DNA from: Macrothele yani
Taxonomy: Eukaryota; Arthropoda; Arachnida; Araneae; Macrothelidae
Reading direction: 5' to 3'
DNA: 64,000 nucleotides
NCBI GenBank assembly: GCA_039090855.1
Contig: CM077034.1
Span: forward strand, 13,529,970 to 13,593,969
Below the pieces are notes generated by a model. The model did not search any database. It was not told the DNA's origin and worked only from the letters and a program-made list of their open reading frames with translations. The position numbers were made by a program, and so were the translations under genes. How positions within the stretch are numbered: position 1 is the first letter of the stretch; the number at the start of each line of letters is the position of its first letter. Positions 50,725-59,880 of this stretch are shown here, piece by piece.

Positions 50725-51456
50725 CAGTGAATAATGCTAATAATAGAAACGTTCGGATAAAAAAAATTTAGCAATATGCAAAGTAGCGAATAGTTATTTG
50801 TCGCATCTGCTTTATTTCCACATTGTTCAAATGAAAATCACGGAGAAACAAGATACAAACCAGTCTTATATCTTCGTATCTGCTTTATTTCGGCATCAGT
50901 TACACGAATTTTCTGACTGTTTCGAAAAACACAATGTTTACATCTGCTACAGTGCCTAGAAGAATTAGTGTGTCGTGCTCCCTAAGATGTCCCTCACGGT
51001 TTTGTGACCAATCGTCATGAAATGACAGAGGGCGCTGGCATCGGAAGTTACGTTAAGATGCTTCATCGGCTTCAAGCTATTCAATGGTGGGAAGTTTGTT
51101 TGTCAAGGATTTGCTGCCTTACGAAACTTCAAATTTTCACAAAACATAGTGTAGGGAAATCTTTTTGGCAGTATCTTTGCTAACTCGTTGTAGCTCGATC
51201 GTAACAGTAATACACTAGGTAATTCAACAGTTGATCACTGAAACGCAATAGGCTTATTCCGGTGTTAGTTTTATTCAACTGTGAACTGTGGATTGTTTAT
51301 AACGAAATTTATTTCCGAAATTAGTAACTTTTTATTCGTGAAGATGTAGAAGTTGATCAAGTATTGGCTGTCACGCGTTAAACCTACTGTGTGATTAAAC
51401 TTAAGTGCAGTACTGAAATCGACTGCAACAGTTAGTTATAAGATCATAAGGAAATA
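50725..51456. other. Interval upstream of the P-like transposase
   Basis: AT-rich DNA with no recognised gene or repeat. It may include the 5' end of the P-like element or gene, but no terminal inverted repeat could be identified by eye. Confidence 0.4.
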
Positions 51457-51831
51457 ATGTCAGCTGTGAAAGGACTGGTAAATTCTGCATTAGCAAATAA
51501 TAAAAAAACATAGAAAACGGAAAAGGCAAAGCAGCTGTTTTGTGCCAGGATGTAATACTGGCTATAAATCCTGCAAAAATAAAATATCACTCTTTGCTGT
51601 CCCCAAAATACGTGATATGTTGAGCAAATGGGATAAGGCAATTCCCAGAGCTGATAAGAAACTTGATGAAAGTTGTGTTGTATGTGCCTTGCACTTTGAA
51701 TCTAAATTCATTGAGATGCATTATCGTTCCACTATTCAAGGTAAGGAAGTTCTAACATGCCGAGACAAACCATTACTCAAGCCTGACGCCATACCTACTA
51801 TTTTCCCAAATTTACCGAAATATTTAAGTAA

Positions 51832-52010
51832 TATAACGAAGTAAATTTCTCCGTCATTTTTATCCGCGCCGGGGTTCGAACCCGGGTCCACTCATTCCGG
51901 AATAAGTTGCTCTACCAATTAAGCTACGCGGACATTTGTTCTGATTCCTATCTGCCTTTATGTCGTGTGCGTCCTTCTGGCAGGTACGTCACATCTCCTG
52001 GTACGTTACA
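51832..52010 (-). mobile_element. Solo LTR of the tRNA-carrying TRIM
   Basis: A single 179-bp LTR in minus orientation, from TGTAACG (at 52010) to CGTTATA (at 51832). It has the 4-bp duplication GTAA (51828-51831 and 52011-52014). Removing the LTR and one duplicate restores the P-like reading frame (YLS then KPLPNKR), so the insertion is exact. It contains a tRNA-like gene at 51862-51933. Confidence 0.93.
51862..51933 (-). tRNA. tRNA-like gene in the solo TRIM LTR
   Basis: Minus-strand copy of the LTR tRNA unit, with B box ggttcgaaccc and an A box carrying the cttaattgg core. Confidence 0.55.
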
Positions 52011-53588
52011 GTAAACCTTTACCAAACAAACGTTCTACAAGGATTACATCTTCTGTACCAGAAAAAAAGAGAAAATTGGAGGACAATCCTCGTTTAATAG
52101 ATACCAACACAAAAATGAATGAAGACCTTATTTCATTTGAAGAAATATGCAACGTTACTTTGCCAACAAAATTTTGGGTAACTGTTACATATGAAGAATC
52201 TCCAAATGTTGTGTGCTTTATGAAATGGAAAATATACTCGAAAGAACATACCAATCCTGATACCAAAATTGTTGTTGAAAAATGTTCAGAATCTGAAATT
52301 TCATGTATTGTGTACCATAAAGGTATAGAAATTGTTAAAGAGAAAGTAAATTCGTGTAAAAGTTTGGAAACCATACTGGAAAAGGCCAATTCCTATTACA
52401 GCTGTCGTGGTGTTGGAACTCTTGAAGAATTTCCAGAAATACCTAAGCACAAAACAGGTGAGCAACTCCTTACTCGAAATCGGAAGTTTTGGCAAAACAG
52501 GAAATGTGTTGGTCATGTTAGTGAAAATGGAGCAATATGTTCAGCATGTCAGTACCAGCGCAAGCTTTTATTAAATCACAGATCTGTGTTAAAAAGACGA
52601 AGAAATGGTAGACCTGTTCTGACATGTGGAATAAAGTTAAAAATGGCACATCAAACTTCAAAGCGATTAAAACAACATAGTCTTTTTGAGAAATAAAATT
52701 AAAAAGTTAGAAACAAAAAAGATACATCTAATAACTTGACTAACAAGTTGAAATTTTTATCTCATAAGCAACAATTAGCCATAGGTGAATGCATTAAAGC
52801 TTCAGAGCGGAAGAGTGTAAAAGGTATGAGGTATGACAGCAGTTGGTTGTTAGAATGCATTATAATGAGAATGAAAAGTCCCCGGCTCTATAAGCACATA
52901 AGGTTTAACAAATTACTTATTTTGCCTAGTCGAACCTGTTTGAAAAAATATGTGAAATCATATCAAGCTGGTTATGGATTTAATAAGAAAATGTTTGAAA
53001 CTTTGAAAGGTAGAACTGCTGAATTAAATTCTTTCGAAAGGCATGGTTGCATAGTTTTTGATGAGATGAAACTTTCTGAGCACCTGCAACTAAATTCAAG
53101 TGGGACTATTCAGGGATATGTTGATTATGGATTGTTTACACCTGCGGAGAAAAAAACATGAGTTATGTGACCATGGTTTGGTATTTCTATTTCAGCCGTT
53201 TACTGGGGATTGGACCCAATATTTAGCAGTATTTGCCACAAAAAGTAATATGAAAGGGGATATGCTCAGTAAATTTTTAACTGAAGCAATAATATTATCC
53301 GAAAAAGCTGGATTATTTGTGGATGGCATAGTAGGTGATGGAGCATCATGGAACAGATCCATGTGGCGTAAATTTGGCATTGGCGTGACTAGCGCAGGAG
53401 ACATTAAATGCAAGGTGCCTCATCCTGTTGATGGACACAGATATCTATCTGCACTTCTTTTCAGATTTTCCCCATTTGATCAAATGTGTACGTAATGCAT
53501 TTTTAAAAATGTGTAACGTACCAGGAGATGTGACGTACCTGCCAGAAGGACGCACACGACATAAAGGCAGATAGCAATTAGAATCAAT

Positions 53589-53660
53589 GTCCGCGTAGCT
53601 TAATTGGTAGAGCAACTTATTCCGGAATGAGTGGACCCGGGTTCGAACCCCGGCGCGGAT
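53589..53660 (+). tRNA. tRNA-like gene in LTR A (first LTR at 53512)
   Basis: Same unit as at 56505. Confidence 0.55.
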
Positions 53661-54011
53661 AAAAATGACGGAGAAATTTAATTCGTTATAATGGCGCCCG
53701 AACTATCCGGATGACCCGACCGTTCAAAATCTCGCATTGGTGTGATGTTATTTCCACACCGCGAGACAGGAAAAATCAGAGAATCCCTTCTCCAGCGCTT
53801 CGAAAAATAAAAATGTGTGATGTTGCATTCCACACAGCAGATTGACTGGGAGTTCTCAAGTGCACGTTCTACAGTGGATGGCTGCCTGCAACGATTCATG
53901 GTCACGGCTGACCCGTGGGCCATGCCCCCGGCCCTCTTTCGGGGGGGAGATGTGACGTACCTGCCATCAGGACGCACACGAAATAAAGGCAGATAGGAAT
54001 CAGAATAAAAT

Positions 54012-54083
54012 GTCCGCGTAGCTCAACTGGTAGAGCAACTTATTCCGGAATGAGGGGACCCGGGTTCGAATCCCGCCGTAGAC
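54012..54083 (+). tRNA. tRNA-like gene in LTR B
   Basis: Diverged form: A box tagctcaactgg, B box ggttcgaatcc. The 3' acceptor strand reads cgtagac and no longer pairs fully with gtccgcg. Confidence 0.5.
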
Positions 54084-54333
54084 CAAAAATGACGGAGAAA
54101 TTCACTTCGTTATAATGGCGCCCGAACTATCCGGATGACCCGACCGTTCAAAATCTCGCATTGGTGTGATGTTATTTCCACACCGCGAGATAGGAAAAAT
54201 ATGAGCAGCACTTCGAAAAAAAAAAAAAAAAAAAAAGAAAAAGAAGGGGGAGATGATGTAACGTACCAGGAGATGTGACGTACCTGCCAGAAGGACGCAC
54301 ACGACATAAAGGCAGATAGCAATTAGAATCAAT

Positions 54334-54405
54334 GTCCGCGTAGCTTAATTGGTAGAGCAACTTATTCCGGAATGAGTGGACCCGGGTTCGAACCCCGGCG
54401 CGGAT
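54334..54405 (+). tRNA. tRNA-like gene in LTR A (last LTR of the 53512 element)
   Basis: Same unit as at 56505. Confidence 0.55.
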
Positions 54406-54738
54406 AAAAATGACGGAGAAATTCACTTCGTTATAAATGGATTCTTCAGATATTCAGTTTAGAAGTTCTTAAAGGCCTGTTTATTTATAAAGACCAAATA
54501 AGTTTTCAATACGGGGATCCAGAGCCAACTATTATGTTCATAACAAAAATGAATGCACTCATTGACATAATGACATCAAGAACTGTAACGTATACTCTAT
54601 ATTCACTTTCCTTTTGATTTTACTATCTCTGGTTATTTTATTTTACTATGTAAATTATTTTCCTACTGAACGAAATATTATTTCACCCGCTGAATGAGAT
54701 CTGGCAATGAGTGTAAGTCATGACGTGGTGGTAGCTAG

Positions 54739-54745
54739 TATATAG
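54739..54745 (+). promoter_or_regulatory. TATA box of the long LTR (second copy)
   Basis: tatatag followed by gcgcg, at the same place as TATAAATA in the solo LTR at 29880. Poly(A) signal AATAAA follows at 54863-54868. The layout is that of a Pol II LTR. Confidence 0.5.
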
Positions 54746-55426
54746 GCGCGTTCATCGAGAGTTGGTGTGGAGTTGTGTTGAGTTGTGTTGGTTGTAAGAG
54801 GAAAGTTTATTCATTATTATGTACAAGATATATGAGTGCCTTAGTTGACCAAGAGTCTCGGAAATAAACAAGTTTGTCAGTAAGTTCAGTCTTTCTCAAT
54901 TCTTAGTTTTGTCAGACCTCTGTCTGGCTGTTAGGTTTATGACTTTGATTACTTAATATAAATAACCAGCGTTGAGACTTTGTTTAAGTTCATAATTAAC
55001 GAGTAACAACACCCTTTTGGGAATTCATTATTTTGAAGCTTAGAGCATTATTCATTCATAATAATTAGCTTAGCAAAAAGATAAATAAAGCTAATTCACT
55101 TCGTTATAATGGCGCCCGAAGTATCCGGATGACCCGGCCGTTCAAAATCTCGCATTGGTGTGATGTTATTTCCACACCGCGAGACAGGAAAAATCAGAGA
55201 ATCCCTTCTCCAGCGCTTCGAAAAATAAATGTGTGTGACGTTGCATTCCACACACCAGATTGACTGGGAGTTCTCAAGTGCACGTTCTACAGTGGATGGC
55301 ATCCTGCAACGATTCATGGTCACGGCTGACCCGTGGGCCATGCCCCCGGCCCTCTTTCGGGGGAGATGTGACGTACCTGCCAGCAGGACGCACACGACAT
55401 AAAGGCAGATAGGAATCAGAACAAAT

Positions 55427-55498
55427 GTCTGCGTAGCTCAGTTGGTAGAGCTACTTGTTCCGGAAAAAGCGGCCTCGGGTTCGAATCCCGGCGTAGAC
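55427..55498 (+). tRNA. tRNA-like gene in LTR B of the chimeric element
   Basis: The acceptor gtctgcg pairs with cgtagac, and the D stem gctc/gagc is perfect. The A box tagctcagttgg is closer to consensus than in LTR A. This may be nearer the ancestral tRNA form. Confidence 0.55.
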
Positions 55499-55737
55499 CA
55501 AAAATGACGGAGAAATTTACTTCGTTATAATGGCGCCCGAACTATCCGGATGACCCGACCGTTCAAAATCTCGCATTGGTGTGATGTTATTTCCACACCG
55601 CGAGATAGGAAAAATGTGAGCAGCACTTCGAAAGAAAAAATAAAAATAAGGGGGAGATGATGTAACGTACCAGGAGATGTGACGTACCTGCCAGAAGGAC
55701 GCACACGACATAAAGGCAGATAGCAATTAGAATCAAT

Positions 55738-55809
55738 GTCCGCGTAGCTTAATTGGTAGAGCAACTTATTCCGGAATGAGTGGACCCGGGTTCGAACCCC
55801 GGCGCGGAT
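55738..55809 (+). tRNA. tRNA-like gene in LTR A of the chimeric element
   Basis: Same unit as at 56505. Confidence 0.55.
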
Positions 55810-56504
55810 AAAAATGACGGAGAAATTCACTTCGTTATAGAACTCCTTATAATTCTTTATACGTGAATAGCTCAAAATATGAGTTTCTTAAAGAGTTCTT
55901 GCAGTTCTTAGATATTTGGGAGATGCATGCCGAAGGTAATGGTTTCATCTCTGAAAGTACTGCTACAGGTTTAAAGGTATCGATTAGCAGCGCTTTATCC
56001 TTTGGTGAATACTTGACGCATAGTGCTCATTATTCTTACCTTTTAACACCTAGACTAAGTCAGGATAAAATTGAAAACCTTTTCAGCATTATTCGCCAAT
56101 GCAAAGGATGTAATGATCACCCCAACAGCACTGAATTTCTGACAATTGTAGAAATGCTAAGTTTTTATAACCTTGCTAAACCTCCAAGAGGTGCAGTAAA
56201 TTCACTAATCAGTGTCCCACCAAAGGAACCAGAAGAATCAGTTCTTTCGGTTATTGATTCATTTTTTGAAACTGGAAGTCCTAATGAAAATTCTTCTGAC
56301 CTTACGCGCAAAGAAAGCAGTTTGGAGCATAATATTCTGGTCCAGCAAAAGAGTGATGTTCGTCTCATATATTATATTTCAGGATTTGTGGCTCGTGTTT
56401 TTAATAGAAAAATTGTGTGTGAAACTTTGTAACGTACCAGGAGATGTGACGTACCTGCCACAAGGACGCACACGACATAAAGGCAGATAGCAATTAGAAT
56501 CAAT

Positions 56505-56576
56505 GTCCGCGTAGCTTAATTGGTAGAGCAACTTATTCCGGAATGAGTGGACCCGGGTTCGAACCCCGGCGCGGAT
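56505..56576 (+). tRNA. tRNA-like gene inside TRIM LTR (reference copy)
   Basis: A 72-nt cloverleaf-like unit at LTR positions 78-149. The acceptor stem gtccgcg/cgcggat pairs over 7 bp including one G-T. D arm gctt/gagc; T arm ccggg/cccgg with loop ttcgaac. The A box tagcttaattgg (56512-56523) and B box ggttcgaaccc (56556-56566) match Pol III consensus. The anticodon loop reads ttccgga, as in tRNA-Arg(CCG), but the anticodon stem pairs only with a one-base offset. It is probably a promoter module rather than a working tRNA. No TTTT terminator follows. Confidence 0.6.
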
Positions 56577-56606
56577 AAAAATGACGGAGAAATTCACTTC
56601 GTTATA

Positions 56607-56618
56607 ATGGCGCCCGAA
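56607..56618 (+). promoter_or_regulatory. Primer-binding site of the TRIM (representative)
   Basis: One base after the LTR end comes TGGCGCCCGAAC (56608-56619), the reverse complement of the 3' end of an animal tRNA-Lys including CCA. The match stops after 12 nt. The same motif follows every LTR in this family, including the long Pol II-type LTR (there with a final G). Confidence 0.7.
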
Positions 56619-56646
56619 CTATCCGGATGACCCGACCGTTCAAAAT

Positions 56647-56681
56647 CTCGCATTGGTGTGAAGTTATTTCCACACCGCGAG
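56647..56681 (+). other. Conserved leader hairpin of the TRIM interior (representative)
   Basis: ctcgc-att-ggtgtg faces cacacc-gcgag across a loop of about 10 nt: an 11-bp stem with a 3-nt bulge. It is present in every interior, about 40 nt after the primer-binding site, where retroelement packaging or dimerisation signals usually lie. The role is inferred only from position. Confidence 0.6.
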
Positions 56682-56816
56682 ATAGGAAAAATATGAGCAG
56701 CACTTCGAAAGAAAAAAAAGAAAAAGAAGGGGGAGATGATGTAACGTACCAGGAGATGTGACGTACCTGCCACAAGGACGCACACGACATAAAGGCAGAT
56801 AGCAATTAGAATCAAT

Positions 56817-56888
56817 GTCCGCGTAGCTTAATTGGTAGAGCAACTTATTCCGGAATGAGTGGACCCGGGTTCGAACCCCGGCGCGGAT
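56817..56888 (+). tRNA. tRNA-like gene in TRIM LTR 2 of the tandem array
   Basis: Same 72-nt unit as at 56505, with intact A and B boxes. Confidence 0.55.
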
Positions 56889-57134
56889 AAAAATGACGGA
56901 GAAATTCACTTCGTTATAATGGCGCCCGAACTATCCGGATGACCCGACCGTTCAAAATCTCGCATTGGTGTGATGTTATTTCCACACCGCGAGATAGGAA
57001 AAATATGAGCAGCACTTCGAAAGAAAAAAAAAAAAAAGAAAAAGAAGGGGGAGATGATGTAACGTACCAGGAGATGTGACGTACCTGCCACAAGGACGCA
57101 CACGACATAAAGGCAGATAGCAATTAGAATCAAT

Positions 57135-57206
57135 GTCCGCGTAGCTTAATTGGTAGAGCAACTTATTCCGGAATGAGTGGACCCGGGTTCGAACCCCGGC
57201 GCGGAT
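57135..57206 (+). tRNA. tRNA-like gene in TRIM LTR 3 of the tandem array
   Basis: Same 72-nt unit as at 56505, with intact A and B boxes. Confidence 0.55.
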
Positions 57207-57443
57207 AAAAATGACGGAGAAATTCACTTCGTTATAATGGCGCCCGAACTATCCGGATGACCCGACCGTTCAAAATCTCGCATTGGTGTGATGTTATTTC
57301 CACACCGCGAGATAGGAAAAATATGAGCAGCACTTCGAAAGAAAAAGAAAAAGAAGGGGGAGATGATGTAACGTACCAGGAGATGTGACGTACCTGCCAC
57401 AAGGACGCACACGACATAAAGGCAGATAGCAATTAGAATCAAT

Positions 57444-57515
57444 GTCCGCGTAGCTTAATTGGTAGAGCAACTTATTCCGGAATGAGTGGACCCGGGTTCG
57501 AACCCCGGCGCGGAT
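57444..57515 (+). tRNA. tRNA-like gene in TRIM LTR 4 of the tandem array
   Basis: Same 72-nt unit as at 56505, with intact A and B boxes. Confidence 0.55.
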
Positions 57516-57761
57516 AAAAATGACGGAGAAATTCACTTCGTTATAATGGCGCCCGAACTATCCGGATGACCCGACTGTTCAAAATCTCGCATTGGTGTGA
57601 AGTTATTTCCACACCGCGAGATAGGAAAAATATGAGCAGCACTTCGAAAGAAAAAAAAAAAAAAAGAAAAAGAAGGGGAGATGATGTAACGTACCAGGAG
57701 ATGTGACGTACCTGCCACAAGGACGCACACGACATAAAGGCAGATAGCAATTAGAATCAAT

Positions 57762-57833
57762 GTCCGCGTAGCTTAATTGGTAGAGCAACTTATTCCGGAA
57801 TGAGTGGACCCGGGTTCGAACCCTGGCGCGGAT
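57762..57833 (+). tRNA. tRNA-like gene in TRIM LTR 5 of the tandem array
   Basis: Same unit, with a C-to-T change in the T stem (gaaccctggcg), which weakens pairing. Confidence 0.5.
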
Positions 57834-58077
57834 AAAAATGACGGAGAAATTCACTTCGTTATAATGGCGCCCGAACTATCCGGATGACCCGACCGTTCAA
57901 AATCTCGCATTGGTGTGAAGTTATTTCCACACCGCGAGATAGGAAAAATATGAGCAGCACTTCGAAAGAAAAAAAAAAAAGAAAAAGAAGGGGGAGATGA
58001 TGTAACGTACCAGGAGATGTGACGTACCTGCCACAAGGACGCACACGACATATAGGCAGATAGCAATTAGAATCAAT

Positions 58078-58149
58078 GTCCGCGTAGCTTAATTGGTAGA
58101 GCAACTTATTCCGGAATGAGTGGACCCGGGTTCGAACCCCGGCGCGGAT
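58078..58149 (+). tRNA. tRNA-like gene in TRIM LTR 6 of the tandem array
   Basis: Same 72-nt unit as at 56505, with intact A and B boxes. Confidence 0.55.
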
Positions 58150-58557
58150 AAAAGTGACGGAGAAATTCACTTCGTTATAACTTGTAAAAGCCTTCTTCAA
58201 CAGGATAAGGTGTCTATCAATAATGTTAATGCAGAATACACAAAACATTTTGATCAGGGAGAGCTGACATATTCGTCAAACAAACTTTTTGCCTTGATCT
58301 ATGAAATTGAAGAAAAATTTACTAAGTGCTTCAGTTTTCTTGAATTGCACCGAGATAGCATTTCGGACATCATACAGGCTTTACGTGGTTCCACCTTGAA
58401 AACAGTTGGTTGCAAAAATCATGAAATAGAGACCTCTAGTAAAGTTATTCAGTATTACATTATGACAAGACTTAATTTCTATTTAAAACAACAAAACAAG
58501 AATCGTTCATCCAAAAGGGAACGGCAAAAACACTTAAAAATGCGGAGGTGCAATTGA

Positions 58558-59469
58558 TCCTGCAATTAACAGTTTACTAAATTCAGTTTCATATGCAAAT
58601 TGTCAAAAAAACTTTTTGAGTAGGTCCATTAAATTTATACTGGAAATAGTAACAGAGAGAAGACATTCAAATACAGTAATAATATAATTGTGATACTTCG
58701 GTTGTAATTGTGATTATACATATGGATTCCAAATACTGCATGATTAGTTTTATATCCCACGTACTTTTATATCTGTGCTGATATACACAGTCATAGGTAT
58801 TCTGCATATAATACTAAACTTGCAACATGTTTCTAATTTCTGAAAGAAACCGAACAAAATTATTGCGTTAACATGTACTGCATATCGGATACTCCTGAAG
58901 AAATGAAGCCTGTGCTGATACACATAACTAGGCATTCATTCTTCGAACCAAGATTGAAACAAACTGTTCAAGTGTAATTTTTTTTATTTATTCATAACAA
59001 ACTAATAGATTTAGATCTTGCATAATCTTACAGATTTGTTTATTTAACTGTAACAGATTATGGTAAGCTTAACTATCCTAAAGATTCAGTAGTGTTAACT
59101 ACCATTGCCTGCTATTGTATTTTCTTGTGGCTGTTAACGGAAGAACATGAGCACAAATTTATTTCTCTCACATCAAAAGGAGATTATCAGTTAACTCTGC
59201 ATCAGCCACAAGACTGTGTGAAAGTGCAATCAAAAGCAGGACCACAATTCATTATTACTTATTGCAGGGCTGGGAGTGAATGAAATATGTGATCAAAAAG
59301 CAGAACATCTATTCAATGTTACATATTGAAAGTGGGAAATGTGCAGGTTGAATGGAAACAATCTTAGCTATGTACGTTTTTTCTGGTCGTGTAGAAAATA
59401 GATCTGTGAAGGCAGTACAAGAAGAGGTAAGCATGAAACAAATTCATAATAATATTTTTTATCACAAAT
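58558..59469. other. AT-rich interval after the P-like transposase
   Basis: No gene or repeat recognised. It may include 3' non-coding DNA of the P-like element. Confidence 0.4.
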
Positions 59470-59499
59470 TATAACGAAGTGAATTTCTCCGTCATTTTT

Positions 59500-59571
59500 A
59501 TCCGCGCCAGGATTCGAACCCAGGTCCACTCATTCCGGAATAAGTTGCTCTACCAATTAAGCTACGCGGAC
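59500..59571 (-). tRNA. tRNA-like gene in TRIM LTR (59470 element, 3' LTR)
   Basis: Same unit as at 56505, minus strand; B-box region tgggttcgaatcc. Confidence 0.55.
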
Positions 59572-59808
59572 ATTGATTCTAATTGCTATCTGCCTTTATG
59601 TCGTGTGCGTCCTTCTGGCAGGTACGTCACATCTCCTGGTACGTTACATCATCTCCCCCTTATTTTTATTTTTCTTTCGAAGTGCTGCTCATATTTTTCC
59701 TATCTCGCGGTGTGGAAATAACATCACACCAATGCGAGATTTTGAACGGTCGGGTCATCCGGATAGTTCGGGCGCCATTATAACGAAGTGAATTTCTCCG
59801 TCATTTTT

Positions 59809-59880
59809 ATCCGCGCCAGGATTCGAACCCGGGTCCACTCATTCCGGAATAAGTTGCTCTACCAATTAAGCTACGCGGAC
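59809..59880 (-). tRNA. tRNA-like gene in TRIM LTR (59470 element, 5' LTR)
   Basis: Same unit as at 56505, minus strand; A box intact and B box ggttcgaatcc. Confidence 0.55.

Larger units (their letters stand above)
53512..54435 (+). mobile_element. TRIM insertion with three LTRs and two different interiors
   Basis: The target duplication is AATG (53508-53511 and 54436-54439). Order: LTR A 53512-53690, long interior 53691-53950, LTR B 53951-54114, short interior 54115-54256, LTR A 54257-54435. LTR A is 179 bp and starts TGTAACGTACCAGG. LTR B is 164 bp and starts TGTGACGTACCTGCC, lacking the first 17 bp of LTR A. Both interiors begin A plus TGGCGCCCGAAC and end in a G/A-rich tract. The array probably arose by LTR recombination between subfamilies. 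Confidence 0.9.
54584..55839 (+). mobile_element. Chimeric LTR element: Pol II-type 5' LTR with tRNA-type 3' LTRs
   Basis: Flanked by GAAC (54580-54583 and 55840-55843); excision rejoins the P-like codons ..MTSRT and PYNSLY.. exactly. Order: long LTR 54584-55108 (no tRNA), long interior 55109-55366, LTR B 55367-55529, short interior 55530-55660, LTR A 55661-55839. The long LTR ends in the same ttcacttcgttata as the tRNA LTRs and is followed by the same primer-binding region. One pair of target duplications around non-matching terminal LTRs implies recombination or template switching. Confidence 0.88.
56428..58179 (+). mobile_element. TRIM tandem array: six LTRs and five interiors in one insertion
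   Basis: Flanked once by ACTT (56424-56427 and 58180-58183). LTRs lie at 56428-56606, 56740-56918, 57058-57236, 57367-57545, 57685-57863 and 58001-58179, all exactly 179 bp. Interiors (56607-56739, 56919-57057, 57237-57366, 57546-57684, 57864-58000) are 130-139 bp and differ mainly in the length of their A-rich tract. A single target duplication shows that the array grew after, or during, one integration. Excision restores the P-like codons ..CET then CKSLLQQ. Confidence 0.93.
51457..58557 (+). pseudogene. P-element/THAP9-like transposase, interrupted by four retroelement insertions
   Basis: The coding segments read in order: 51457-51831, 52011-53511, 54436-54583, 55840-56427 and 58180-58557. 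Segment 1 has a THAP zinc finger: CFVPGC, SCVVCALHFE (C-x2-H) and DAIPTIF (AVPTIF-like). Segment 2 has a linker or coiled coil, then HGCIVFDEMKLSEHLQ (catalytic D), then GIVGDGASWN (second D) and DFPHLIKCVRNAF. Segment 3 has FITKMNALIDIM. Segment 4 has RLSQDKIENLFSIIRQ, the family's C-terminal acidic motif. Segment 5 has QGELTYSSNKLFALI, ending at 58557. About 200 residues normally found between the PHLIK and MNxLID motifs are missing. Frameshifts lie at A7 (51502-51508), near T5 (52683-52687), at A7 (53150-53156), near 53450 and near 54470. It could be a transposon copy or a former host THAP gene; no transposon ends were recognised. Confidence 0.85.

Noticed and set aside
51832..52010. tRNA-derived SINE
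   Set aside because: No poly(A) tail, exact 4-bp duplications, and paired copies around a primer-binding site elsewhere show it is an LTR of a TRIM.
53425..53475. Short intron (gtgcct...ttttcag) to explain a frame change in the P-like gene
   Set aside because: The would-be intron still encodes the conserved HPVDG segment in frame, so a small indel near 53450 is more likely.
53512..58179. Cluster of functional tRNA genes
   Set aside because: Each tRNA-like unit sits at the same place in a 163-179-bp LTR, the anticodon stem is offset, and no T-run terminator follows; they are better explained as LTR promoter modules.
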